Assembly: GCA_958496175.1 (NCBI GenBank)
Contig: OY292275.1
Coordinates: 56,435,701-56,499,700, forward strand
Direction: 5' to 3'
From: Sisyra terminalis
Taxonomy: Eukaryota > Arthropoda > Insecta > Neuroptera > Sisyridae
DNA: 64,000 bases
Position numbers and translations under genes: made by a program. This document shows, in pieces, positions 46,057 through 58,264 of the stretch. The notes beneath the pieces were generated by a model. It saw nothing but the letters and a program-made list of their open reading frames with translations, searched no databases and was not told where the DNA came from. Numbering within the stretch: position 1 is the stretch's first letter; every line of letters begins with the position of its first letter.

Positions 46057-46769
46057 CAGTGGCGTAGCTACCTAAGGACTAGCTGGGGCAGTGTCCCGAG
46101 GCCCTCAAGCCCAAAGAACCCTCGAATCCTTACCAGAAATCTCGATCGAACTGAACTTTTAGAAATTCAGTTGGAAGTTCACCAATTATGTAAGGAAATA
46201 TTGAGCAAATATGGAGTGCTAGAATGCGACCTAACGGAAGTATTTACAGCGATGTTATTATTCTTTTTACAATTCCTGTCACTTCTGCAGCAGCTGAAAG
46301 CTCATTTAGCAAATTAAAAATAATAAAAAAATATTTAAGAAATAATATGGACCAAACTCGACTCCGAAATTTATCGCTAATAGCAATTGAAAACAAAACC
46401 GCATCAAGCCTGGATTTTAACCAAGTCATTGATACTTTTGCGAAAACTAAAGCTAGGAAAAAATTGAAAATATAATTGTTATTTAGTCAGTTGGTAGGCC
46501 CAATCTTTATATAATAAACACTTGAATCTTCTCTATTTCGTTTTATTAGCCAAACCTACACCAAGTATTAATTGTAATTTATGCTGTTAACAATTAATAT
46601 TTTTATTACCTGCCCTGCAGTGCACAAAAAAGAGCTTAAATAGCTTAGCATTTTTAAAGTATTTGTATATTTCATATTTTTATGTGATAAAACCTAATCA
46701 GTTTACATAGCAGTAGGGCCCCATTTTTTAATTTGCTCTAGGGCCCTGGGTACCTAGCTACGCCACTGG
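46057..46769 (+). mobile_element. hAT element with perfect 8-bp target duplication
   Basis: Ends CAGTGGCGTAGCTACCTA and TAGCTACGCCACTG are flanked by GTTTAGAT on both sides (46049-46056, 46770-46777). This is a textbook hAT insertion. The 713-bp element keeps only the C-terminal part of the transposase (46224-46475) and is an internal deletion derivative. Confidence 0.95.
46224..46475 (+). pseudogene. hAT transposase C-terminal dimerisation domain
   Basis: The 83-codon frame reads YSDVIILFTIPVTSAAAESS, then FSKLKIIKKYLRNNMDQTRL and RNLSLIAIEN. This is the hAT C-terminal dimerisation domain (IPVTxAxAExSFSxLKxIKxYLRxxMxxxRLxxLxxLSIE) in the form seen in ZMYM-type hAT transposases. Only about the last 80 residues of a protein of several hundred residues are present, and an upstream frame coding LEIQLEVHQLCKEILSKYG is out of phase. 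The domain is well conserved, suggesting a relatively young insertion. Confidence 0.9.
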
Positions 46770-46849
46770 TTTAGATATGTAGCAAAAATTATAAATAGTT
46801 ACGTAATTGCTATCTAACATTTAGCGACTTCCCACAAGAGTAAAACACG

Positions 46850-47480
46850 AAAACCTATTTCATATGTGGCACTAGATAGTCTAGCCGTAAAAAGTAACGA
46901 CAAGAAAAGGATTGATTCGAGTTCCAAAACGATGACGAGGTCGGAAAAAATGATGACTCATACATGCCGCTATAACATGTAGAAGTGTAGTCGTTCCTCG
47001 TTCATTTCCTTGTAGGTACGATAAACGTTAACGTGTGTAGAGTATAATATTATGCATTGTATATCCGTCGCATAATATTGATTGTAAATTTGGAGTATGG
47101 CAAGTGGAGTGCGAATGCATTTATGATTAGGTGGCAGCAAACTTTTATTTCGAAAGTCTAGACATTGATTACGAAATAACTAAAGGTATTAAAAGTCGCG
47201 TGTAATGTGATGAAAAGGAATCCGTAGTGCGGTCTGCTTGTCTTGTCGCTGGCTTTTTCGAAAGTAGTTCAAGCGCCACAAATAGAGATATATCGGTCCA
47301 ACGACATTATCGGAATATTGCTCATTGTTTTGCACGCCTTAATCACTTTTGTTTCGTTAGTACACATATTTTTTTCCACATTAATACCATTGCATATTAA
47401 ACAGCCATTTTTTTTTCTGAGGAAATTAACGAATGAGCCACAAACGCGTTTTATATAAGTCAAGGGAACTATTAGTTAAT
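46850..47480. other. GC- and CpG-richer stretch, no gene identified
   Basis: CpG is visibly more frequent than in the surroundings (GACGAGGTCGG, ATCCGTCGC, GTGCGGTCTG, GTCGCTGG), and an AP-1-type TGACTCAT occurs at 46951-46958. The plus-strand frame 47243-47458 contains a hydrophobic IIGILLIVLHALITFVSLVH run but no recognised family. It may be a promoter region or part of a retroelement linked to the LTR at 47931. Confidence 0.3.
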
Positions 47481-47705
47481 TAGATCTATCTTTATATGCA
47501 TAAAATCCAACATTTCTGTTCGCTTAAATTCAAACCTACCCGGGTACGATTTGAATTTTTTTTTAATTTCTGGAGAAATTATTTCCTTTGTTTATACTAG
47601 CTATCCTAGCTATACCCTGCGCGCATTGCTACACCACCAATTAAAATAAATTTGAGGACCAAATTTTGACCATAATTTTGACGACCAAAATTGGTCGTAC
47701 CAACT

Positions 47706-47870
47706 CAAGGTTTATAAAATACACAAGTGGCCTCATGGTGGCTACGTGATGGATACGTGACGTATCCAGAAGAAGTTCGTATATATCTTCAAACTGATTC
47801 AATTTCAAAATTCTTCGTATGACGTCATTTTTTTTTCTAATGGAGCAACCTGTGTAATTTACAAACCTTG
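47706..47870. mobile_element. MITE with perfect 9-bp target duplication
   Basis: Inverted ends CAAGGTTTATAAAATACACA (left) and, complemented, CAAGGTTTGTAAATTACACA (right), extending to about 30 bp with a few mismatches. GTACCAACT flanks both sides exactly (47697-47705 and 47871-47879). A 9-bp duplication fits the Mutator-like group, and 8-9 bp Merlin is an alternative. The 165-bp interior contains the dyad GGATACGTGACGTATCC and two GACGTCA/GACGTAT words. Confidence 0.9.
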
Positions 47871-47930
47871 GTACCAACTCAGAAACCTTCGTGGGCTCAT
47901 ATGGAACAACTTTGCTAAAGATCATCATAT

Positions 47931-48315
47931 TGTAACAGAAAAGGACGAAGTCTGTCTCTCTCTTTGTGCCATGCCGGCACGCGATTGGCTTAGTGACTTC
48001 TTTCTCTTTCCCACCAATGCGAATGCACATATAGAATATTCGAGAAACGTCTAGTAAATGATAGAACATTGGGAACATTGGAGAACATTCGAGAACGTTG
48101 GATTGCGGCTATATAAGGGGCTCAGTTCGAGCAAAGAGGACAGTTCAGTTTTGATTTTCCGTTACAACAAAGCGATTGTTATTTTATTGTGATTTCGATT
48201 ATAAGTGATTATTGTCATTTGAGTGATTGTTAAGTGTGAATGTGATTATTTATTTCCAAAGAAATTAAAGAACTAATAACGCGAACTCAATACAGTTGTG
48301 AGACGTCACGTTACA
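47931..48315 (+). mobile_element. solo LTR, probably Gypsy-type
   Basis: Begins TGTAACAG and ends CACGTTACA (TG...CA with matching TGTAAC/GTTACA ends), flanked by ATAT on both sides (47927-47930, 48316-48319), a 4-bp duplication as in Gypsy elements. It contains CCAAT boxes in both orientations (47984, 48013), heat-shock-element arrays, a TATA box and an initiator. No primer-binding site, gag/pol or second LTR lies in the flanks, so it reads as a recombined solo LTR. Confidence 0.65.
48033..48150 (+). promoter_or_regulatory. heat-shock-type promoter inside the LTR
   Basis: AGAATATTCGAGAAAC (48033-48048) and a longer array over 48062-48100, ending GAACATTCGAGAACGTT, consist of alternating GAA/TTC units at 5-bp spacing, the heat-shock-factor binding pattern. 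TATATAA follows at 48110-48116 and an initiator-like TCAGTT at 48145, about 35 bp downstream. No heat-shock protein coding sequence follows; the first ATG (48318) opens only a short frame. Confidence 0.65.
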
Positions 48316-48409
48316 ATATGATCAAATGCATAATTTACGATTCCATAAAAGACATACAGACAAACATTCATTTTCATATATAAAGAAGATAGATATAAAA
48401 TTGTGGTCT

Positions 48410-48560
48410 TATTTAAGTAATATAAGTTACAAAAAGTAAACTATAAGGATAAATTTGAACAAAAGTTCAAACAAGTGAATTACTGAGGTATCATCCAGAC
48501 ACTAATTTCGATTGCCAAGCAAACTTCATCAGTGGTCATCAAGTAGTATTGGATCACTTT
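48410..48560 (-). repeat. hammerhead-like repeat family B, single copy
   Basis: Minus strand: CCACTGATGAAGTTTGC, TTG, GCAATCGAAATTAG. Here the core is the canonical CTGATGA (complement of 48526-48532) with GAAA at 48506-48509. The stem has one mismatch compared with the pair at 39.0 kb. The tail (TTCAAATTTATCC, TAGTTTACTTTTTGTAA) aligns with 39150-39200. Confidence 0.6.
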
Positions 48561-48569
48561 TGAACTTCT

Positions 48570-51500
48570 ATGTGATGACTCACCAATAAATTATATAAAT
48601 AAGACCATCATATATTTTATAAACAGTATAACTGTTCAAAGTTAGCGAAAAAATCAAATTTGATTATTTCTTTTGGCTTCAATAACAATCGAAAAGCTAA
48701 TGACAATTTTAGCGAAAAATTGTTGAACCAATAACTATTTGCTAAATTATATATAAATAAACTTTTGCACCCATTTTCTTCAAATTTCCAAACTAAAAGG
48801 GATGGAAAACAAGTGATTGAAATTTAATTTTTCAACGTTACTTCTTACCTATCAAGCTTAGAAAAAAATTACTTGGCAATTAACAAACTAAATAGAAAAT
48901 TACTATGGTAAGGACAAAAATATATTTTCCGAATTTGCCAATTTGTATACCTATTGGCACGAATACGATTTCCGTGGCGCCAAACTTTGACGATATATCT
49001 TGGCAAAACTGCTTAAAATAAGACGAAAATTAAGAATAGATTTTTTCCGATATTTGGCTTATTTTTCGCAAATCGATATCTTAAATTTAAGAAATTCTTG
49101 ACAATGAAAGACGTGGATCTTTGTTTTTCATGGCCACAAGTTCTCTCCACTTTATTCCCTAAGGCTACTCTGGGTTACCATGAGTTATCCACTACTTTGG
49201 ATTAAAGCTCTGCTTTCTACGATTTCGAATTATCACAGGTGGTTTTGCCCTTAGTTTACATTTAATTTTGCTTACTACTTTAAGGATTAGGTCTCTTTTA
49301 TATTCTAATTAACACTATGGAAAACAGACCAGTAGACATAGCTTAAAAAACATGGCTACGTATAAAGTGCAACCAAATAATTGCTTATAAGTTTCCATAG
49401 AGTTTGTGTTATTATTTCAATTTATTTTTCTTCCCTTTAAAATAGAATTTCGACCAGATTGAATCAAATTCAGTATAGAAAAACGTTATTAACGAAGAAA
49501 AACGTTGAAAAGCTTGTCATTTACTAAATTAAATGTGGTAAAATAATTTGTTTAAATTTTTTTATACAAAAGAACCCCACGAAATGCAAGGACCAGTTTC
49601 GAAAGTTGAAAACAATTTTGGTTTCTTTCCGAACCAGCGAAAATCGCTACCAGACTTAAGTATAACGAAGAAACTAATTTCTAAATTTTCATGAGATTTA
49701 CTACCACAACCATTGATAACACAGTAAACTCTACTTCTATTATACAAAGACTTACTATTTTAATTAAAAAATTTGAATTTGATTTTTAATTTAGTTATAG
49801 CTAACTACCTGATATAATTATATATAAAACAGTACACAAAAACTAGAACTTTTTATGGTCACCAGACGTTGCTACTGATCAGTTCCCAAGTTTATATTTT
49901 GCGATGTTTCCCATCTTCAGTTTTGGACTATCATTTGAAATATTCAGCTTAATTTACTACAAAATAGTTACAATTTTGTTTGTACTTTTTGTGTCATAAG
50001 TAAAACGATAAAGTTTCCATTACAGGCATAATATTAAACATTATCTATGGTATGAGTCTATTCGAACCTAAAATCTTTAAGTATTAATTTCTCAAAAGCT
50101 AAGCAAGATATCAAAAAAAAATATTTTTTATTTTCGTTTTATTTTACTTCACTACGGAAATCATACTCTCTCTTTAATATTGGATGATCAAAAATCACTT
50201 ACAATTTAAAAAAATCTTTGGTTATGTAGTCCACAATTTCCCAAAATGTCCATTGAATCCATTATAGCAAAACTAATTGTTCACCTCGAAAATAAGGTTT
50301 CACGAAACTATTTTTTTTTTATATTTCAAACATAAAAAGTTTAATAAATATTAAAAAGTTATAAAACCACTGAATAATTATTGCATCATCCATTTGCCGA
50401 ATATGCAATGACGCCGTTCCAATGGTATGCTACATTCCCAATTTACATAGAACAATTTTTCATATAAAAAATCAAACAATCCACACGAAAAGTATACCAA
50501 AAGTTACTGAATATTTACAATAAAGTTTTTCCATAAAAAAAATATTAGGAAACAAATTTTCACAGCAAAATTTTACACGGGAAAATTGAGACGTCTCATG
50601 GAAAAATGCAATGGATCGCGTCACTGATCCTTCTTTTGTTTTTTTCAAAATGTAAATAGGTTGGTAATGCAATGGTGGAAAAACAAAGTTACTAAAAATG
50701 CAAGGAAACTAAGAAATTTAAACTGCGTTATTATTTTATTACTATGCATTTTTTTAATTGTTTAAAACCATTAGAAATGTTATAAATTTTTATTCATGAA
50801 TAATTTACAATCTTCTACTCTTTTACAATCCATCTAATATTGTTCATAAACATAATTCTTCTATTAAAATATTATTGATAATTACGCATTAAAATTTTAC
50901 AAGTCTTTCACTTCAAGTAATCTCAGATATGATTGATTTTTAAAAAAAAAAGTTCAATATTTTTAAATTAGAACATACAATAATATTGTTAGTAAATTTG
51001 TAAATCTTCAAAAATTAATGAAGTCTCGAGTATTTGCTACTATTCTATAAATAACAGCTTAGTTATGAAATTTTGTGAAGTAACCATTTAAACGTTCTAT
51101 ATTAATCTTGGCTGCAAATTGTGCCACTCGAATATTTTATGGTTCGGTGTAAAGTACAAGTTCGAGGATATTTTTCATTTTTTCTTTCATATAAAATTCA
51201 GAAAAAAAATATAGTTATACTAACAATATGAAGTCTGAATGCAATTATTATATTTTTTCATTAGAAAATGCATTGTCGAAATTAATTGGAACATAAAACA
51301 AAATGTGTTTAAGATGACAAATTTAAATGTAGTCATAGAAACGTTTACAAAAACAAAATTAGTAAGTAATACAAAAGTTTATCCAACAAAAACTATCAAT
51401 TGTTGCACAAAAATCATCCATTTCCAATAAACTATTATCCAACCATATCCTTAATACTAACTCTCCAATTACTTATTAGGCAAACAATTACCAAAGTATA

Positions 51501-52585
51501 ACAATAAAACCACGGAAATTCATTATATGTGTGGTTATTTTTTTTCGCGGAATTTCAGTTGACATTTTTTTTTTTAGCCGAAACGATTGGGGTTGATGAA
51601 CTTTTCGAAAGTAATTGCTGGTAATGTATTGCCATTACAAGTCATAATAAGGCGTTGCAAATATAATATTGTCATTGTCATGAGTAATTTTTTTAGGTTA
51701 CCAAAACAAAGTGCAGTTGTGTAAAACAATCTATTTTAATAGTTATTGCAACATGAAAAAATGTTTTTTTTTCGTAAAACGTTTCTACCACAGAAAAAAA
51801 AATATCTACAAATTCCAAAAATAGCTAATGGATGACTTTTACTAATTATTTATGCTATAAATAACAATCAATAAAAGTGTAAGACTTTCTATTTTTAAAC
51901 ATTTCTTATTACCACAATCCTGCAATCTTTACATCTAAACCATAAAAATACTAAGTAATATAATTTTGTTGAATTTTCTTTGCCATCACAAATACAATCG
52001 AGGAGGCTAATAAGCTATATGTCTGTATATTGTCAATAATATTATCATTGCCTATCGGTAAAGTAATTCAACCTAATCTTATTTGAGGACAAATACTAAT
52101 AGATTAAATTAATATACCTAAAACACAATCAACTCGATCCATTTAATCAAATATTTGATTGATTTTTTTTATAAATTGAAAACCTCAATACGATTCCCAA
52201 TAAATTACATCAATGTTTACAATTATTAAATTTTCTCAATGAAAATCTCGTCACTAATAAATGAAAATTCAATCTCAATAACATTGATAGTAAATGTATA
52301 GACTTATTGAGCCTTAAAAGGTTATCTTAATTTTTATTTTAAATAATATTACGTTGCTAAATAAACCAATTCGGGTCTAAATTCAACGACAATATTTGTC
52401 TAAAACCTCAAGAATCATAGACAACAATAGTAAACATTCGAAAAGAGCAATTTAATTGATATAGTCGTAGTATATCCAATAGTATTTATTTTGTTTGTTT
52501 AATATAAACTTAAGTAGTATTTACACATTGTTTTACAATGCTTTTGAAGAAGGTCATTTTTCATAGAGTTTACAATTTTATTTTT
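48570..52585. other. 4 kb AT-rich sequence without recognised features
   Basis: No transposase, reverse-transcriptase, SINE or element-end signature was found on either strand. Open frames here are all under 70 codons and AT-driven. Confidence 0.5.
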
Positions 52586-52587
52586 CT

Positions 52588-53792
52588 ACTAGCTGATCCC
52601 CGCGACTTTGTCTGCGTAACGTAAGTGTAGATTATAATTTCTTTTTAAATTTGCTATTGATAGTGATATATGCAAATTATTATTTTTATATAACTCACCT
52701 TTCTAAAGTAAAAATTTCTGTTTTCATCCCTAGGGAATACCTTCCCTTATTATTTTTTTGGAATGATAATTAGCCTATAGTATGTGGGAAATTGTGTTGT
52801 ATCTTAGTACCAAATTTCATTAAATTCAGTTATTCCGTTCTTTAGTTAAATCGGGACACACAGACAGACAAAAATTTTAAAAATCTTAAATTTAGAATAA
52901 GGGCCTCTTGAAACAAATATTTACTCTAAAACTGGGTTCAAAATCGAAATGTACAGACAGACGTAAGAATTTTATATATTAGTATAGATTACTAGCCATA
53001 TATAAGTGGACGTTGTTTGGGATTTAATCGTATAATATTAAATTGTATTACTTTCTTGAATAAAGGGCCAGAGATTTAAGCATGGTGAATCAAACCTGGT
53101 AAAATATTTTAATGGTACTTACGAGAAGTGTAGGGCCTAATAAAATGCTAAGATCCTGGAACTTTTAGACCTCAAAAAAGATTTTTTTCTTCGAATTTAC
53201 TTGGCCGATTGATCTACAATTTTAATATGCTTTGGAGATTAACAATGGTTTTTTTATAAAAAATTAACAATTAAATTTGGTAGAATCTTAGATTTTTTGA
53301 AAGAGTACCTATATAGAGAAAAAAATAACACTTCCGAGCTTAATATCAAAAGCTGTTATTTAACTTTTATGTGTAAATTGTACATGGCATTGATTATGGG
53401 AATGGCTTTGTTGAATTTTTAAAATTTTAACAATCAAAACAAGTGAACATCTTTAAATCTCGCAATCCTATTGGATGGAAATTTTCAGAAACTGCTTTAA
53501 AATTTAAAATTGGTTCGTCTGCTATCAAACCGATAAACCAAAAAAAAAAAAACTATTCCTATTTATCATATACAAACCACTAAGTTTAATACTAATTTGT
53601 AATTAAACCTTGGGTGACATTATTGGAGTTTTAATGTGGATCCCTAACTTTTTTGAAAATTTAATATAGCATATGTTCACCGGAAATAGTGTAGCTTCCC
53701 AACAGTGAAAGAATTTTTCAAATCGGTCAAGTAATTTCGGAGCCTATTCAAAGCAAACAAACAATCAAATCTTTCCTCTTTATAATAATAGA
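52588..53792 (-). mobile_element. non-autonomous Helitron, copy 2
   Basis: Minus strand: starts TCTATTATTATAAAGAGG after A (53793) and ends GGGGATCAGCTAG before T (52587), with the same hairpin GACAAAGTC near 52605. The first ~180 bp closely match copy 1 (AGGCTCCGAAAT; ACTATTTCCGGTGAACATA), and the 3' half matches copy 1 around 41080-41220. The middle sections differ in length and content, as expected for Helitrons with exchanged fillers. No coding capacity. A short segment (ACAAACCACTAAGTTTAATA) is present inside at 53574 and again just outside at 53820. Confidence 0.8.
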
Positions 53793-53849
53793 TAATAGAA
53801 GAAGAAAAAGAAGATAGACAAACCACTAAGTTTAATACTAATTTTCTTC

Positions 53850-56478
53850 AATAAAAAAAAATCATAAAGCAAAAAAAGATGAAAATAACTATCAATTATG
53901 AACCAAATAAAATACTTTTCCAAGAAAATTCAAAGAAAAAAAAATCACTTTAAAATATTAAATCTTAGAAGATGATTCACCAAATTTTTACATTTAACTG
54001 TTATCTAAACCTATAATTCCTTTTCTTCCATTTCCATTCTTATCTATATCCCCTTAACGTTTCTAGCTAAACTCGAGATACAATTTACAAGATGCCAACA
54101 TGAAAAAAAAAATCCTGCAATTTAATAAAAATCTTCGCCAGCTTTCGTAGTTACTTCACAAACTAAATTAGTGAAAGATTTAATTACAAAACCTTCATAC
54201 TCATAATACTAGACCAGTCTTTTACGAAACGAATATCAGCCAGTAAAAAAAAATAAATATTCATAACACTCAAAGGATTTATAGTCGAGAATTTTGAATA
54301 TTCATTAAAAAATGCATTTTACATGCAATAAATTTAAAATTACCAACAATTCTCATAAAACATTAAAAACATCAGTTTGAAACATATACTTTTACTGCTT
54401 TACTGTTCCTCAAAGTGTAATCTTCTAGCCTTGACATACCAAATATATTACAAATTTTTAAATATTAAAATTTTCCTAATTACAATGTTTATGTTCAAAT
54501 ATTTTATTTTCCAATTATTCAAAGCCGATCTTCTCGTGATTATGAATTAATTTGCGCATTAAAATCAAACAAACTATTCAAAAAAAATAATAAAGTTACA
54601 TAAAAAACGTGTTTTATACAAATGGCGCCGAGCAAAGTTTAGACAAATTTGTATACACAATCAAAGTTTTTTTTGGCAACAATTCCAATTTTTAATGATA
54701 TACTTCATGCAACCATGAGCTAATGACTCATTAGAATAGTAATCTAGAAAACTATAGAGTGAACGTTTTTGCTTCATTTTTTTTTTAAAGAAATACAGTC
54801 CGGGCTTGGCATTTAGAAAAAAACCAGATAATTCAATATAATTCTCAAAATGAAATCATGAGAATCTGGTCAAATACAAGTACTAATCCTTGAAATTGGT
54901 TGATTCGGATAATTAGTTTCTCGTTATTTTTTTTTCGTCGAGTAAGTCCATTAGCGTTTGGCTATAATTGTATTTTTCCACTCAGTATCATTTAAAAAGA
55001 GTCTTATTAATAGCATTTGTACGGATTTCTAATTTTATTTATCACATGCAAACTATATACCTACAAGAAAAAAGTAGGTAGGTATTTCAAGTACAGGTGG
55101 CGCTTAGGAAAGTGTTTGAATAACCTTGCTATTAATAACATATTTTTTCATGTACATGTAGTATATGTACGCGTTAATGAAAATGTATATATTGGGGTGA
55201 AAATTGGCAGAAAATGTTGCTAATGTTTTAAGTAATTCATTTAAAATGGACATGAAATGAAATTAATTGTTCGAGACATTTTATTAGCGCAAAGAGAAAA
55301 TCATGCAAGAGACCGTCGTCGTGTGAGGTGAATGCACTTTCTTCGCTGACAGCCTAGATATTCGCGTGATTTTATGATATCCATCGAGTTAATACCCTTA
55401 ACATTGAACCGGTTATATTTTGTTCGCATAAATACTCTTTTATTTATTAGAAATTTCTCAAAATTCAATTTCATTAACATTCAAACGTAGATGGAACATA
55501 TTTTTATTGCAACTAAGCTACAATTCTACTACTAAAATACAATTTTCCGGAAGTTCGGAAAATTAAATATCATGAAGCATGTTTTTTTCAGAATCAATAG
55601 GACTGATTTTAATAAAATTTACTTATTATAACATATTTTGTACACTGAGTTATTGGGTTTCCAAAATTGAACCTTTCTAGGAGAAGGGAGCAATGAAAGA
55701 ATGACAGAAAAATAGGTCATTGTAGGAACTTTTTTTAACCCATATCACTTGAAAATTATCCAAATATCTTAGTTTAAAGCTTAAAAGTTATCATAATAAC
55801 CCAAATACTCCAAACATTATCAGAATCTATCAAGTGGTTTCCAAAAAAGATAGTCTTCCATTTTGATCGCCAGTTTATATGGTATCTAGTGCCCCCTATA
55901 AAAGTGTAAACCATTTGAAAACAAAAACGAATAGTTTTTTATCGAAATTTTTTTTTAAAAAATTGTCTTTTTAACTTTTCCTGTTAATTTTAGTTCCTTC
56001 AGCATTCTTAAGGCTGTAATTTCAAAAAAAAATAATTTTTGGCATTAATCGTCATGTTAAATACTTTCTTTCTCTCTCTGAATCAAGGTTATGAAATATC
56101 GAGATGAATATAACCTCAATATATACAGCCACGTGTAGAAACTTTTGGCTTATCAATGTATGTTTGGGTTGCTTGTCATTTCGGTTTATTGGCGCCAGAG
56201 GCGCTGATGATTGTTTGGAATGAGTACCGTTTATTTTACAATTGTTTAAAAATAAATTTAAAAGTGCATTATTGTTCATGAAACACGAAATAATTAAAAT
56301 CACAAGTAAGGTATCAATATAATAAAGCATACAATATCAAATTTTATAATTTTTAGGGCTCCAGAAGAACCAAAATTGTAAGGATTAAAAGAAAAATTAA
56401 AAATTTGACGACAGGCTATTGTTTAACTATAAGATTTTTTTTATTTAGGACCAAAGTATTCAACAGCATTTACTAAAC
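53850..56478. other. AT-rich sequence without recognised features
   Basis: A slightly GC-richer patch at 55270-55390 (GACCGTCGTCGTGTGAGG) has no coding support. 55730-55960 carries wording such as TAGTCTTCCATTTTGATCGCC in two parts, which may be an old repeat. Nothing firm. Confidence 0.4.
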
Positions 56479-56480
56479 GA

Positions 56481-56877
56481 TAAAATTATATGCAGATATT
56501 TTGGATGATACAATGAAAACTGAAAATTAATCTTCAAGGTTGCTAAGGTTTTTATCAAAATATTAAATAAAAGGACTCATGTCCTTTTTAGGTCAGTCAA
56601 TATCTGGCAACGTTACATTTCCTACTTTGGTTTTTATTCTATTCAACGGCATTTTCTGAGAAGAAAATTATATGCAGATTTTTCGAATGGTACAATGAAA
56701 ACTGAAATTTATACTTCAAGCAAAGAAGTGCAGTAATTATAAAATTATCAATTTCACCTCCCCCTGCCAAGGTTTTTATCAAAATATTAAATAAAAGGGC
56801 TCATGTCCTTTGTAGGTCGGTCAATATCTGGCAACGTTACATTTTCTACTTTGTTTTTATTCTATTCGCGAATTTTT
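56481..56877. repeat. two-unit tandem duplication related to 33.0 kb repeat
   Basis: Units of about 183 and 214 bp share TTATATGCAGAT, TACAATGAAAACTGAAA, AGGTTTTTATCAAAATATT, and TCAATATCTGGCAACGTTAC followed by ATTT. Unit 2 has an extra CTCCCCCTGCC-containing insert. The shared CTGGCAACGTTAC...TCTACTTTG part is homologous to 32960-33100. Confidence 0.8.
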
Positions 56878-57161
56878 GTTAATTCAATTCAAATATTGTA
56901 TAATTTACTCTTTTATGGCTAAATTTTCATTAATGAACATGTGACTAGATTTGCCAGATATGGACTACCCTAAAAGGGACTTGACCCAATAAAAGATTGT
57001 AAAAGAAACTGGAAATGGTTCTAAATAAGAATTATTTTTTTTCAGAAAAATAAAAAGAATGAAAGCTGGAATAGAAGTAATGAGAATCAATGCTGAGTAC
57101 GAAATAGGAAAAATATGAATGCTTTTCATCGACTTGTAGCAGGTTTTTGATTGAACTAGTG

Positions 57162-57899
<738 letters not shown>

Positions 57900-57959
57900 A
57901 TCTAATGAATTGAAAAAAGAACTGATGGATACTCTTCAAAAAATTAAATTGACGGGTGG

Positions 57960-58260
57960 GAAAAGCAATAAATCTCCAACTTGTGGCAATTGACTCGGTA
58001 CTATTGGCGAAGATGGAAGGAGAGTTTCATATTAAGTAATGCAGTCGAAGATATTAATGGAATTAATATAAATACAGGAAAATGAAGAGTCGTAAGCATA
58101 TCAAAGAGAAAAATATTCCTTCATATCAGTATGAATAATATACAAATTGATAATGTGACCGAATTAAAATATTAAGAAAGGATCATCACCAAAGAAAGAA
58201 AATCTACTAGATAAATTAAATTAAATTCAATCATATGGGGGAACTTAGCCTATCATTAAG
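57960..58260 (+). pseudogene. reverse-transcriptase fragment (type-1 LINE)
   Basis: Plus strand: LVAIDSVLLAKMEGE near 57980 occupies the place of the (V/F)xYADDxVLLAExxEEL block, with both catalytic Asp residues disturbed. After a frameshift: NGININTGK, a stop, RVVSISKRKIFLHISMNN, IQIDNVTELKY, then RIITKERKSTR. That is the xMNxxKTKxMxISK ... ExVxEFKYLGxxITxDGxxxxEI order downstream of the palm in CR1/RTE-type endonuclease-reverse transcriptases. It is heavily degenerate, and there is no endonuclease domain next to it. Confidence 0.7.
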
Positions 58261-58264
58261 CAGA

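Noticed and set aside
47641..48078. Longest open frame in the window (145 codons, minus strand)
   Set aside because: It runs across a MITE with perfect target duplication and into the LTR promoter, so it crosses two unrelated elements. The product matches nothing I know.
48110..48320. Promoter and 5' UTR of an hsp70-type gene
   Set aside because: No heat-shock protein coding sequence follows within the window, and the TG...CA ends with ATAT duplication fit a solo LTR better.
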